A DNA stretch of 20,287 nt from Reyranella sp. (GTDB lineage: Bacteria > Pseudomonadota > Alphaproteobacteria > Reyranellales > Reyranellaceae): the NCBI GenBank assembly GCA_004296815.1, contig SCVT01000108.1, forward strand, positions 1 to 20,287. The letters run 5' to 3'. How positions within the stretch are numbered: position 1 is the first letter of the stretch; the number at the start of each line of letters is the position of its first letter. The notes under the pieces are model-generated. The model had not been told where the DNA came from and did not search any database. It was given only the letters and a program-made list of their open reading frames with translations. The translations under genes were made by a program, and so were the position numbers. Shown piece after piece: positions 6,656 to 13,500 of the stretch.

Positions 6656-7156
6656 TCATCTCGTCACGCCACGCTGGTAGAGGTCGAACGGCAGGCCCGC
6701 GGCGCCGAACGCCTCGACATGGCCACGCGCGGCGAAGCCCAGCCACTGGAGCCACTGGCGGTGGAAGATGTTCCGGACGTCGCAGACCGCTTGCAGCGTC
6801 GGCCAGCGGTGTTGCCAGACGTCGATCTGCAGCCGCGACATCCACATGACGTTCATCAAGTCGTCGTGCGCGAGGCTCTCGATGGTAGCGAGCCAGGGCG
6901 TTGCATTGCCGGGCAGGCCCTCGCAGGCGACGATGCCGTAGAGCACCGCGGGTTGCTCGCGGATCGTCAGGACACGGGTACGTGCCGGGCTGGGCTCGGC
7001 AACTGCCGATGCCAGCACGTCACCTGCCGACCGGCCCTCGAGCGCCTCCATCTCGGCGCGGTCGACGGGCCGCAGCAGGCCTGAGACATGCGCCGCGTCC
7101 GTCCCAGTGGCGCGTCGGATCGCGCAGCCGGGCGGCAGATGCTTGGCGAGGGACAT
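6656..7156 (-). CDS. Phage gp13-like (DUF2833/GNAT-like) protein
   Basis: A 166-residue protein. The order of motifs matches T7 gp13-like internal virion proteins as I know them: 'LLRPVDRAEMEALEG' (residues ~27-41), a 'QPAVLYGIVACEG' strand pair, 'TPWLATIESLAHDDL', 'MSRLQIDVWQHRWPTLQAVC', 'DVRNIFHRQWLQWLGF' and an 'AAGLPFDLYQRG' tail. This family has a degenerate GNAT-acetyltransferase-like fold, and its members sit in podophage morphogenesis clusters. Here no other phage gene is near; it heads a small operon with two non-phage-looking hypotheticals (27 bp gap, then a 4-bp overlap). It may be a domesticated or stranded phage gene. Acetyltransferase activity is unproven. ATG 7156 is the only reasonable start; the RBS is weak. 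Confidence 0.75.
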   Translation of the reverse strand: MSLAKHLPPGCAIRRATGTDAAHVSGLLRPVDRAEMEALEGRSAGDVLASAVAEPSPARTRVLTIREQPAVLYGIVACEGLPGNATPWLATIESLAHDDLMNVMWMSRLQIDVWQHRWPTLQAVCDVRNIFHRQWLQWLGFAARGHVEAFGAAGLPFDLYQRGVTR

Positions 7157-7207
7157 GCAGGGCTCGCGGCCCGGAGGGGCTCGTTGGAGGAAGCTGGATC
7201 ACGAGCC

Positions 7208-7227
7208 GGCACGCGGTCTCGCGTGCC
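7208..7227 (-). other. Perfect hairpin between lipoprotein and gp13-like gene
   Basis: GGCACGCG (7208-7215) and CGCGTGCC (7220-7227) form an eight-base-pair stem with a four-base loop. It lies 57 bases after the lipoprotein stop and 51 before the gp13-like start, both on the minus strand. No T-run follows on either strand, so it may be a weak terminator, an mRNA processing site or a protein-binding palindrome. Confidence 0.4.
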
Positions 7228-7283
7228 TGTGATGGCCGACCCTAGTCCTCCTGGCCGGTCACGGCAAATCAGCTTGCGTCGGG

Positions 7284-7622
7284 CTAGGTCAGGCAGCGAA
7301 AGCGCGTGTGGTAGTTCACGTTGTCGACGAGATTGTCCTCGGTGACCTGGTAGCGCCTGCCCTTGCAGGTCCGGTCCATGACCTGGCGGGCCACGGCCTG
7401 CGCCCGTGTGCGCTCGGCCTCGACATCCGGATTGATGACGAGCGTGGCGCGAACCACCATCAGCCGGTAGTCGTCCGGCGTACCTGTCCCGGCGAGGCGC
7501 ACCTCGAACTTGCGTCCCTCGACCGTCATCATCTCGACCTTGGAACCGTCGAGCGAGCTCTTGGCCTCGCAGCCGGCGAGCACCAGACCTGCGAGGGCGA
7601 GGCCGAGAAGCTTCGCGGTCAT
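7284..7622 (-). CDS. Small putative lipoprotein
   Basis: A 112-residue protein, starting MTAKLLGLALAGLVLAGCEA: a short basic N-terminus, a hydrophobic core and an LAGC lipobox with Cys18 as the predicted lipidation site. The mature part has a mixed polar/hydrophobic composition ('VEMMTVEGRKFEVRLAG', 'YRLMVVRATLVINPD', 'RQVMDRTCKGRRYQVTEDN') with two later cysteines (near residues 85 and 110) that could form a disulphide. No family is recognised. Its ATG overlaps the TGA of the FAD monooxygenase gene (ATGA at 7619-7622), so the two are translationally coupled, although the joint role of a cytoplasmic oxidoreductase and an envelope lipoprotein is unclear. Confidence 0.8.
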   Translation of the reverse strand: MTAKLLGLALAGLVLAGCEAKSSLDGSKVEMMTVEGRKFEVRLAGTGTPDDYRLMVVRATLVINPDVEAERTRAQAVARQVMDRTCKGRRYQVTEDNLVDNVNYHTRFRCLT

Positions 7623-9085
7623 GGCGCCAGCGCCGCGAGGTAGGCCTCGGCCTTGGCGGCGTCCTTGGCGGAGCCCGCGAAGCCGACATAGCCGTCGGGG
7701 CGGATGACACGCAGCGACGTCTTGTGCGTCGGCTCCTTGGCCGGTGCCGCCGTCACCAGCTTCGGGAACTTGCCCGCCAGGTCTTTGACGACGTTGTCGG
7801 GGCCCAGCACGGTGAATTTCATGCCGCCGGCGCCGGCCGGCAGGCGGTCGGCCCAGCGCTCGCCCGATTTCGGCCCGTTCTCGACATGGCCGTTCTTCAC
7901 GGTGAGCGGGCTGTCGGGATAGGCGATATCCATCTCGGTGAGCTGGTCGGCGATCTTGTGCCGGATCGCGGGAAAGCCCGTCGCGAACTTCACGATCGTG
8001 TTGCGCAGGCCCTGCGCGATCGGGTTGCGCATGGTGGCGGCCTCGGTGAGGCGGCCGGCGTTGCGCAGCACGATCTCGCCGACGCCGCTGCGCTCGGTCG
8101 AATAGGAGTCGAGCAGCGACGGCTTCGCCGCGCCCTCGATCACCAGCGCCAGCTTCCAGGCGAGATTGAAGGCGTCCTGCATGCCGGTGTTCATGCCCTG
8201 GCCGCCGGCCGGGCTGTGGATGTGCGCGGCATCGCCTGCGAGGAACACGCGGCCCTTGCGATAGTCCTTCACCTTGCGCTCGTTGATGCGGAACGCCGCC
8301 AGCCAGTAGGGGTTGCTCATCACGATGCCCGGCGAGCCGCGCAGCTTCAGCAGCGCGTTGACCTCGTCGAGCGTGGGATCGGCTCGCTTCTCGCCGCCCT
8401 TCGCGACGCCCAGGTCGGCCACGACCCTCCAGCGGTCGCCGACGATGGGGAAGAAGGCCAGGATGCCGTCGCGGTGCCAGAAGATGTGCAGCTTGTCCTT
8501 GGGCTCGAGGCCGACCGCCTCGCCGTCGGCCAGGATCCAGTCGCTCTCGAGCGTCGAGCCTTCGAAGGCGAAGTCCAGCCCATGCCGCACCGCCGAATGC
8601 GCACCGTCACAACCCACCAGCCAGTCGGCGGTAACGGTCTCGGTCGAGCCGTCTTTCTTCTTCAGGGTGGCCTCGATGCCCGTGCCGGTGTCCTTGAAGC
8701 CCGTCAGCTCCGTCCGGCGCTCGACCTTGACGCCGGCGGCCTCGAGCTTCTCCTCCAGCACGCGCTCGCTCTCGCTCTGGGGGATCATCAGCGCGTAGGG
8801 AAAGCGGCTGTCGATCGAATCGAACGTGATTTGCGCCACCGTGTCGGTGCCATTGGAGATCCGCGCGCCGGCGGCCCGCATGCCCGCCGGCATGAAGTCC
8901 TTGGCGTATCCCGCATCATCGAACAGCTCGAGCGTGCGGCTCCACAGGACCAGCGCCTTCGACTTGTCGGTGCGCTCGCTGTTCTTGTCGACGATGCGCA
9001 CGGAGATGCCGTGGCGCGTCAGCTCGTTGGCCAGCGTGAGGCCAACCGGACCCGCGCCGGCGATCAGAACCTTCGGATTGTTCAC
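7619..9085 (-). CDS. FAD-dependent aromatic-ring monooxygenase (class A)
   Basis: A 488-residue flavoprotein. 'VLIAGAGPVGLTLANELTRHG' opens the Rossmann FAD site (GxGxxG, ~9-15); 'DWLVGCDGAHSAVR' (~154-167) is the DG motif; 'VFLAGDAAHIHSPAGGQGMN' (~280-299) is the GD motif. A C-terminal ~120 residues resembles the thioredoxin-like region of phenol hydroxylase/TfdB/PheA-type enzymes. The family hydroxylates phenolic or polyketide substrates with NAD(P)H and O2; the substrate is not predictable. GTG 9085 is chosen over GTG 9091 because AGGGG stands six bases before it. The gene is coupled to a downstream lipoprotein. A family Pfam name would be FAD_binding_3 (recall, not searched). Confidence 0.9.
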   Translation of the reverse strand: MNNPKVLIAGAGPVGLTLANELTRHGISVRIVDKNSERTDKSKALVLWSRTLELFDDAGYAKDFMPAGMRAAGARISNGTDTVAQITFDSIDSRFPYALMIPQSESERVLEEKLEAAGVKVERRTELTGFKDTGTGIEATLKKKDGSTETVTADWLVGCDGAHSAVRHGLDFAFEGSTLESDWILADGEAVGLEPKDKLHIFWHRDGILAFFPIVGDRWRVVADLGVAKGGEKRADPTLDEVNALLKLRGSPGIVMSNPYWLAAFRINERKVKDYRKGRVFLAGDAAHIHSPAGGQGMNTGMQDAFNLAWKLALVIEGAAKPSLLDSYSTERSGVGEIVLRNAGRLTEAATMRNPIAQGLRNTIVKFATGFPAIRHKIADQLTEMDIAYPDSPLTVKNGHVENGPKSGERWADRLPAGAGGMKFTVLGPDNVVKDLAGKFPKLVTAAPAKEPTHKTSLRVIRPDGYVGFAGSAKDAAKAEAYLAALAP

Positions 9086-9152
9086 GTGCACCCCCTGATG
9101 ACCAGACTCGGCCCGACGCGGAGCCTAGTCATTGGCCGGGGAGTGTCCAGAC

Positions 9153-9821
9153 TTAGCGGCCGGCCTGCTGCAGGGCCGGTTCGTTGCGAAGCTGCGTCCA
9201 GATCTCGCGATCGACCGCGCCGGTCGGCGGTCGGCCGGTCGCTTCCTCGAAGCGGCGCACCGCGGCGCTGGTCTGTGGGCCCGCAGCCCCGTCGGCCGGT
9301 CCGGGGTTGAAACCCAAGATCGCGAGCCGCGCCTGCACCTCGCGCACTTCGCCGGCATTGAGCCGTCCGCGGTCGCGTGGCGCCGGAGGCGTTGGGGGTT
9401 CCGCCTTGGCTGCCGGCTGGGGAGCGGGTGCCGCGCGGCTTTCGATCATGACGGGCGCCGCGGGTGGCGGTGGCGGCGGCACGACGTCAGTCGCGCTCGG
9501 CGGCCGTAGCGCCACCGCGGGCGCCGGCGACGGGGCGGCCGTCACCGGTGCGGTCTTCAGGAGTTGCATGACCAGGATCGACACGCTGGCCGCGGCGACA
9601 GCCGCCGATACCATGACGACGGGGAAGCGCGACAGTGTCGGCAGCACGGCCCGGGCCGGCCGTTCGGCGATGGCGGCAGCCCGCCCCACCGGTTCGGGTC
9701 GCGACAGAGGCAGGTCCTTGAAGCGCCGGTCGAGCTGCTGCTCGAAAGCGGCCAGCGACTCCTTGAAGGCTTCGTCGGCGCGACCGTTCTCTACGGCCGG
9801 CTTCTCCACTCTGGTGACCAT
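9153..9821 (-). CDS. Membrane-anchored peptidoglycan-binding-like protein
   Basis: A 222-residue protein from ATG 9821, chosen because GAGAGG is five bases upstream (an earlier in-frame ATG at 9860 lacks one). Residues 1-65 are cytoplasmic and charged, with a possible short coiled coil. Residues ~67-88 (FPVVMVSAAVAAASVSILVM) form one TM helix. A Pro/Ala spacer (~90-150) crosses the periplasm. Residues ~156-212 resemble a PG_binding_1 domain: 'VREVQARLAILGFNPGPADG', then 'TSAAVRRFEEATG', then 'PTGAVDREIWTQL'. A bitopic inner-membrane protein reaching the cell wall is the likely form. No catalytic domain is present. It is read with the FAD gene (67 bp gap), but a shared task is not obvious. Confidence 0.82.
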   Translation of the reverse strand: MVTRVEKPAVENGRADEAFKESLAAFEQQLDRRFKDLPLSRPEPVGRAAAIAERPARAVLPTLSRFPVVMVSAAVAAASVSILVMQLLKTAPVTAAPSPAPAVALRPPSATDVVPPPPPPAAPVMIESRAAPAPQPAAKAEPPTPPAPRDRGRLNAGEVREVQARLAILGFNPGPADGAAGPQTSAAVRRFEEATGRPPTGAVDREIWTQLRNEPALQQAGR

Positions 9822-9898
9822 CGACGCCTCTCTCCATGCCCCGCCATGGATGCCCGACATGAAGGGCGCAGCATCATCGCGCGCGTGCTGGTGCCTGG

Positions 9899-9918
9899 GC
9901 GTGATCGAAGCGTGATCG
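9899..9918. repeat. Direct repeat with helical-turn spacing
   Basis: GCGTGATCG occurs twice, at 9899-9907 and 9910-9918, with an 11-base period. It lies 78 bases upstream of the minus-strand gene at 9821 and could be a regulator half-site pair, but the short length allows chance. Confidence 0.35.
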
Positions 9919-9950
9919 TTGGCGTCGACGTCTTCGTCCCGTAACGGACG

Positions 9951-10241
9951 CTACTGTCGCGGCGCCGTGGGTTGCGCCGGAGTGGCCGGAGCAGCGGGAG
10001 CAGCGGGAGCAGCGGGCGCCGGGTTCGCCGGCTGCTGGATTGTGACGTCGATCTGGCGGGTCGGCGCCTGCGCCTCATGGCGCTGCAGGCCGGGCATGCC
10101 GATCGCGAAGTAGCCGATCGCCAGGACGGCGATCAGCAGCGCGCCCACCATGAAGGCCAGCCCGCTCGAGCTGTTCTGCGTCGGCGGCGGCACCTGCGGG
10201 GTGACGTTGAACGTATTGGGGCGGGGGTCATGGTCCGACAT
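9951..10241 (-). CDS. Small single-pass protein with Pro/Ala tail
   Basis: A 96-residue protein, start MSDHDPRPNTFNVTPQVPPP at ATG 10241, with AAGGGA about seven bases upstream. Residues ~27-48 are one TM helix (LAFMVGALLIAVLAIGYFAI), followed by 'PTRQIDVTIQQP' and a Pro/Ala tail made from an in-frame nine-base tandem repeat (9988-10014). The topology is N-in with a short periplasmic low-complexity tail. No conserved family is recognised, though small proteins of this plan are common in alphaproteobacteria. It is divergent from csp2 across 306 bp. Confidence 0.75.
   Translation of the reverse strand: MSDHDPRPNTFNVTPQVPPPTQNSSSGLAFMVGALLIAVLAIGYFAIGMPGLQRHEAQAPTRQIDVTIQQPANPAPAAPAAPAAPATPAQPTAPRQ
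9988..10014. repeat. Three-copy 9-bp tandem repeat
   Basis: GGAGCAGCG is repeated perfectly three times. On the minus strand it encodes repeated Ala-Pro-Ala triplets in the tail of the small TM protein, so copy number changes would keep the frame. Confidence 0.85.
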
Positions 10242-10346
10242 CGCACGGTCCCTTCGGTTGAATTCCGACCCGTCAACGCGGGCTTTTGGGCCGGGTTGCG
10301 GCATCCGGGCAGATAGGGTGCCCTTGCCAAGAGCCCCCGGAGCCGC

Positions 10347-10547
10347 CATATGAGCCCCGTCGATAGAAGGACATCTGAATTTGGTCCGCGCTCCCGGCCC
10401 GCCCGTCGGCCCCCGGCAGCCCGCTCCACGAACACTTGATCCCGAAATACAGTGCGAATTCGACGGGCCGGCACGTGCCTCCATGCGTTCATTCGCGGAG
10501 TGGCGCGCAGGTCAGCATATCTAGATCTAGAAGTGAAAGGGTCTCCC
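10347..10547 (+). promoter_or_regulatory. Conserved csp leader, copy B
   Basis: This is the second copy of the leader, upstream of csp2. Conserved block 1 (10347-10391) and block 2 (10413-10466) have few differences from copy A; the 10467-10510 part differs more. A 12-base palindrome TCTAGATCTAGA (10520-10531) sits just before the SD AGTGAAAGGG and is absent from copy A. The full 306-base interval 10242-10547 holds no gene I can support; its left part (10242-10346) carries the divergent gene's RBS and probably its promoter. Confidence 0.7.
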
Positions 10548-10760
10548 ATGGCTAAGGGAACCGTGAAGTGGTTCAACGCGACGAAGGGCTTCGGCTTCAT
10601 CCAGCCGGACACCGGCGGCGCCGATGCATTCGTGCACATCTCCGCCGTCGAGCGCGCCGGTCTCGGCACGCTGAACGAGGGTCAGAAGGTCGAGTATGAA
10701 CTCGTCTCCGACCGTCGCAGCGGCAAGATGTCGGCCGACAACCTGAAGGCCGCCGAGTAG
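10548..10760 (+). CDS. Cold-shock protein (CspA family), copy 2
   Basis: A 70-residue cold-shock domain, [10 protein letters not shown] at the start, with 'KGFGFIQP' (13-20) and 'DAFVHIS' (26-32) nucleic-acid-binding motifs intact. The start is set by AGTGAAAGGG six bases upstream and by the family. Differences from copy 1 cluster at residues 39-54 ([14 protein letters not shown] against [14 protein letters not shown]) and at the tip residues 11-12; the rest is almost identical. It ends with a strong terminator at 10782. An in-frame open extension back to 10452 exists but uses rare codons and lies in the leader. Which paralogue is cold-induced cannot be decided by eye. Confidence 0.95.
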   Translation: MAKGTVKWFNATKGFGFIQPDTGGADAFVHISAVERAGLGTLNEGQKVEYELVSDRRSGKMSADNLKAAE

Positions 10761-10781
10761 GCGTCTTCGACGAATTCGAGC

Positions 10782-10818
10782 CGGCCCCGCATCGCAAGGT
10801 GCGGGGCCGTTTCTTTTT
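10782..10818 (+). terminator. Rho-independent terminator of csp2
   Basis: CGGCCCCGCA (10782-10791) pairs with TGCGGGGCCG (10800-10809), loop TCGCAAGG, then TTTCTTTTT. The T-run touches the stop codon of the convergent glutathione transferase gene. It is a longer version of the stem after csp1. Confidence 0.88.
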
Positions 10819-11543
10819 CAGGCGTCGGTGAAGGGTCCAATCCTGGCCGTCGCGAAGGCCGGCCGCGCCTGGATGGCCGCCCACCATGCCGCGACCCGCG
10901 GATGCTTCGGCATCTCGTGCGGCGCGATCTCCTCGTCGATGCGCTTGATGAATGGCACCGCGCCGATGTCCGCCAGCGAATAGCGTTCGCCGACCAGCCA
11001 CTTGTGCTGGCCGAGTGCTGCCTCCATGCGGTCGAGCAGCACGGTGCGCAGCTTGACCCGCGCCTCCTCGCGCTCCTCCTCGGTGTAGGGCTTGCGCGCC
11101 GTGCGCAGCCACGCCTCGCGCCGCTCCTTGCTCGGTACGTTCTTCAGCTTCTCGGCGAGCTCCGCGTCGGACCATTGCGTGGCGACCTTCGCCATCGAGT
11201 GCGCCCAGTTGAAGATGATCAGGTTGCCGATCAGCCCGTCGATGTGGCGGATCCAGTTGCGCATCTCGGCGCGGCCGAACGCGTCGGCCGGCCGGAGCGC
11301 CGGCTCGGGATGCGCCTCGTCGAGATACTCGCAGATCGTGCCGCTCTCATAGAGCGAGCGCCCGTCCTCGAGGATCAGCAGCGGTATCACGCCGTTGGGG
11401 TTGAGCTTCAGGAACTCCGGCGAATGGTGCTCCATCTTGGTGAGGTCGATGATCTTCGACTCGAAGGCCAGGCCCTTCTCGGCTAGGCACAGCCGCACCC
11501 GCCGCGACGCGCTTGAGCGCCAACCGTGATAGAGCGTGTACAT
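10818..11543 (-). CDS. Glutathione S-transferase family protein
   Basis: A 241-residue protein. The N-terminal thioredoxin-like domain (1-80) begins MYTLYHGWRSSASRRVRLCL; the SSxSxRVR run resembles the zeta-class (maleylacetoacetate isomerase) active-site motif. 'NGVIPLLILEDG' supplies the cis-proline (Pro54), and 'ESGTICEYLDE' (66-76) the glutathione-binding Glu-Ser pair. The helical C-terminal domain runs from ~88 and has the family 'SLADIGAVPFIKRID' segment. The family conjugates or isomerises electrophiles with glutathione in the cytoplasm. Zeta enzymes are usually ~210-220 residues, and the extra residues here lie around 120-165 (a charged 'KNVPSKERREAWLRTARKPY' region), so class assignment is tentative. 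It diverges from the PLP enzyme by 76 bp. Confidence 0.9.
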   Translation of the reverse strand: MYTLYHGWRSSASRRVRLCLAEKGLAFESKIIDLTKMEHHSPEFLKLNPNGVIPLLILEDGRSLYESGTICEYLDEAHPEPALRPADAFGRAEMRNWIRHIDGLIGNLIIFNWAHSMAKVATQWSDAELAEKLKNVPSKERREAWLRTARKPYTEEEREEARVKLRTVLLDRMEAALGQHKWLVGERYSLADIGAVPFIKRIDEEIAPHEMPKHPRVAAWWAAIQARPAFATARIGPFTDA

Positions 11544-11619
11544 CGCGCTTCTCCCTGACTCCCATTCTTCGCCGGGAAAGCGTACACCAGTTCATCACGT
11601 CACGATCGGGAGAGATGCG

Positions 11620-12702
11620 ATGGCTGCCTCGTCCAAACTCCGCACAACGAACGGCCGCGGCCGTCTCTACGACAGCGTGCTCGACACGATCGGCGACACG
11701 CCCTGTATCCGAATCAACGCCTTGGCGCCCAAGGGCGTGCGGCTATACGTCAAGGCCGAGGCCTTCAACCCGGCCGCATCGGTCAAGGATCGCCTGGCCG
11801 TCAACATCATCGAGGCCGCCGAGCGCGCCGGCACGCTGAAGCCCGGCCAGACCGTGGTCGAGGCGACCAGCGGCAATACCGGCATCGGGCTCGCCATGGT
11901 CTGCGCGGCCAAGGGCTATCCGCTGGTCGTCACCATGGCGGACTCCTTCTCGATCGAGCGGCGCAAGCTGATGCGCCTGCTCGGCGCCAAGGTCGTGCTG
12001 ACGCCGCGCGCGCAGAAGGGCTTCGGCATGTACCAGAAGGCGGTCGAGCTCGCGAAGGCCAACGGCTGGTTCCTCGCGCACCAGTTCGAGACGCCGGCCA
12101 ATGCCGAGATCCACGAGAGCACGACGGCGCGCGAAATCCTGGCCGACTTCAAGGGCGATAAGCTCGACGTGTTCGTGACCGGCTACGGCACCGGCGGCAC
12201 ACTGACCGGCGTGGCGCGCGTGCTGCGCAAGGAGCGGCCCGAGACGAAGATCGTGATGTGCGAGCCGGCCAACGCGCAGCTCGTCGGCAGCGGCAAGGGG
12301 CAGGAACGCGCGGCGGACGGCGCTCCGTCGGCCTCCCATCCGGCCTTCGAGCCGCATCCGATCCAGGGCTGGACACCCGATTTCATCCCGCTGGTCCTGC
12401 AGGAGTCGATCGACAAGAAGTACTTCGACGAGCGCGTGCCGATCCCCGGCGCCGAGGGCGTGAAGTGGGCGCGGGCGCTGGCCCAGAAGGAGGGCATCTT
12501 CACCGGCATCTCCGGCGGCTCGACCTTCGCCGTCGCGCTGCAGCAGGCGGAGAAGGCCAAGCCCGGCTCGGTGATCCTCGCCATGCTGCCCGACACCGGC
12601 GAGCGCTATCTCACCACGCCGCTGTTCGAAGGCATCCTCGACGACATGGACGAGGAGGAGGCCCGCATCTCCAAGTCGACGCCGGGCTACCAGATGCCCT
12701 GA
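11620..12702 (+). CDS. PLP-dependent cysteine synthase family enzyme
   Basis: A 360-residue fold-type II PLP enzyme. Motifs in order are 'NPAASVKDRLA' with the Schiff-base Lys56, 'TSGNTGIG' (83-90, substrate carboxylate loop), 'GTGGTLTG' (190-197, phosphate-binding loop), 'GISGGS' (296-301) and 'LPDTGERYLTT' (323-333). In the family, O-acetylserine and sulfide give cysteine (CysK/CysM type). It differs from textbook CysK by a ~20-residue polar insertion (~222-245, 'SGKGQERAADGAPSASHPAF') before the 'HPIQGW' motif, and by a 16-residue N-terminal lead. ATG 11620 has GGGAGAG with a short gap; an open frame reaches back to 11536 without an RBS. Substrate preference (OAS, O-phosphoserine or other) is not settled by sequence. 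Confidence 0.88.
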   Translation: MAASSKLRTTNGRGRLYDSVLDTIGDTPCIRINALAPKGVRLYVKAEAFNPAASVKDRLAVNIIEAAERAGTLKPGQTVVEATSGNTGIGLAMVCAAKGYPLVVTMADSFSIERRKLMRLLGAKVVLTPRAQKGFGMYQKAVELAKANGWFLAHQFETPANAEIHESTTAREILADFKGDKLDVFVTGYGTGGTLTGVARVLRKERPETKIVMCEPANAQLVGSGKGQERAADGAPSASHPAFEPHPIQGWTPDFIPLVLQESIDKKYFDERVPIPGAEGVKWARALAQKEGIFTGISGGSTFAVALQQAEKAKPGSVILAMLPDTGERYLTTPLFEGILDDMDEEEARISKSTPGYQMP

Positions 12703-12758
12703 CTCGGGTCCGCCGCGACCGCGTGCTAGACTGGGCGCGGCACCTTGGGGGAGGGACC

Positions 12759-13421
12759 ATGCCGGCCGACACCATGAAGGCACGCGACATCATGATGGGC
12801 GACGTGCTGACCGTCGCCGCGGATGCGAGCCTGCTCGACGCCGCCAAGATCATGATCAACGGCGACGTCAGCGGCCTGCCGGTGACCGATGCGGCGGGAC
12901 GAATGGTCGGCTTGCTCAGCGAGGTCGACGTCATCCGCGAGGCGACAGGCGGCACACCGACCCTGGCCTCGAGCGTCGAGAGTGCCATGACGCGGGATGT
13001 CATCACCGCGACCGAAGACGCCGCTGTCGAGGACGTCGCGGCCCTGATGCTGCGGCACAAGGTGAAGCGCATCCCGATCGTGCGCGGCGATGCTGTCGTC
13101 GGCATCGTGAGCCGGCTCGATCTCGTGAAGGCGATGCTCGCGGAGGCAAGCGGCGACGTGCCCGCGGACGCTGCTCCGGCCGACGATGAGTCCCTGCGCG
13201 AACAGGTGACGCTCGCGATCCGGCGCCTCGGCGTACCGGTGCGCGGCGGCTTCGACGTCATCGTGCAGAACGGCATCGTCCATCTCTGGGGCGAAGCTGC
13301 AGACCAGGCGGGCTACACCGCCTGTATCGCCGCCGCCGCCAAGGTGCCGGGCGTGCGTGACGTGCTCAGCCACATGCAGGTGCGTTCCGCGCTGCGTCGG
13401 TCCGGCCCCTATCGCCGCTGA
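12759..13421 (+). CDS. CBS-pair plus BON domain protein
   Basis: A 220-residue protein. Two CBS motifs lie at ~6-62 ('MKARDIMMGDVLTVAADASL', 'VSGLPVTDAAGRMVGLLSEVD') and ~74-128 ('MTRDVITATEDAAVEDVAAL', 'VKRIPIVRGDAVVGIVSRLD'). A BON-like segment follows at ~144-208 ('LREQVTLAIRRLG', 'FDVIVQNGIVHLWGEAADQA', 'VPGVRDVLSHM'). CBS pairs bind adenosyl nucleotides, and BON domains are usually linked to membranes or phospholipids. The fusion is frequent in alphaproteobacteria, where its target is unknown. GGGGGAGGGACC before ATG 12759 is a strong RBS; a -10-like TAGACT lies at 12727, without a good -35. It stands 56 bp after the PLP enzyme and may be separately transcribed. Confidence 0.88.
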   Translation: MPADTMKARDIMMGDVLTVAADASLLDAAKIMINGDVSGLPVTDAAGRMVGLLSEVDVIREATGGTPTLASSVESAMTRDVITATEDAAVEDVAALMLRHKVKRIPIVRGDAVVGIVSRLDLVKAMLAEASGDVPADAAPADDESLREQVTLAIRRLGVPVRGGFDVIVQNGIVHLWGEAADQAGYTACIAAAAKVPGVRDVLSHMQVRSALRRSGPYRR

Positions 13422-13427
13422 CAAGAG

Positions 13428-13454
13428 GCCGCGTCCATCGACGCGGCTTGGTCT
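13428..13454 (+). terminator. Probable terminator after CBS-BON gene
   Basis: GCCGCGTC (13428-13435), loop CATC, GACGCGGC (13440-13447) make a perfect eight-base-pair stem seven bases after the stop codon. The following TTGGTCT is only moderately T-rich, so termination may be partial. Confidence 0.55.
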
Positions 13455-13500
13455 CACCGAGGTCACACCGATGCAGGACGCCGCACGCTAGGCGTCGTGC

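Noticed and set aside
7724..9310. 528-codon plus-strand frame opposite the FAD monooxygenase
   Set aside because: It has no motif or RBS and is antisense to a gene with three intact FAD motifs. High GC leaves the complementary frame open.
6156..10241. Possible genomic island or prophage between the csp cassettes
   Set aside because: Base composition and codon use look like the surroundings, and no integrase, tRNA or attachment repeats are seen. Only one gene has phage affinity.
10347..10466. Minus-strand peptide similarity in the two csp leaders (RCPSID-type translation in both)
   Set aside because: Both copies translate alike only because the DNA is duplicated; no start or RBS fits a separate gene and the frames differ elsewhere.
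12258..12758. Upstream open extension of the CBS-BON frame into the PLP enzyme gene
   Set aside because: The extension is out of phase with the PLP enzyme gene, has no conserved content, and a strong RBS precedes ATG 12759.
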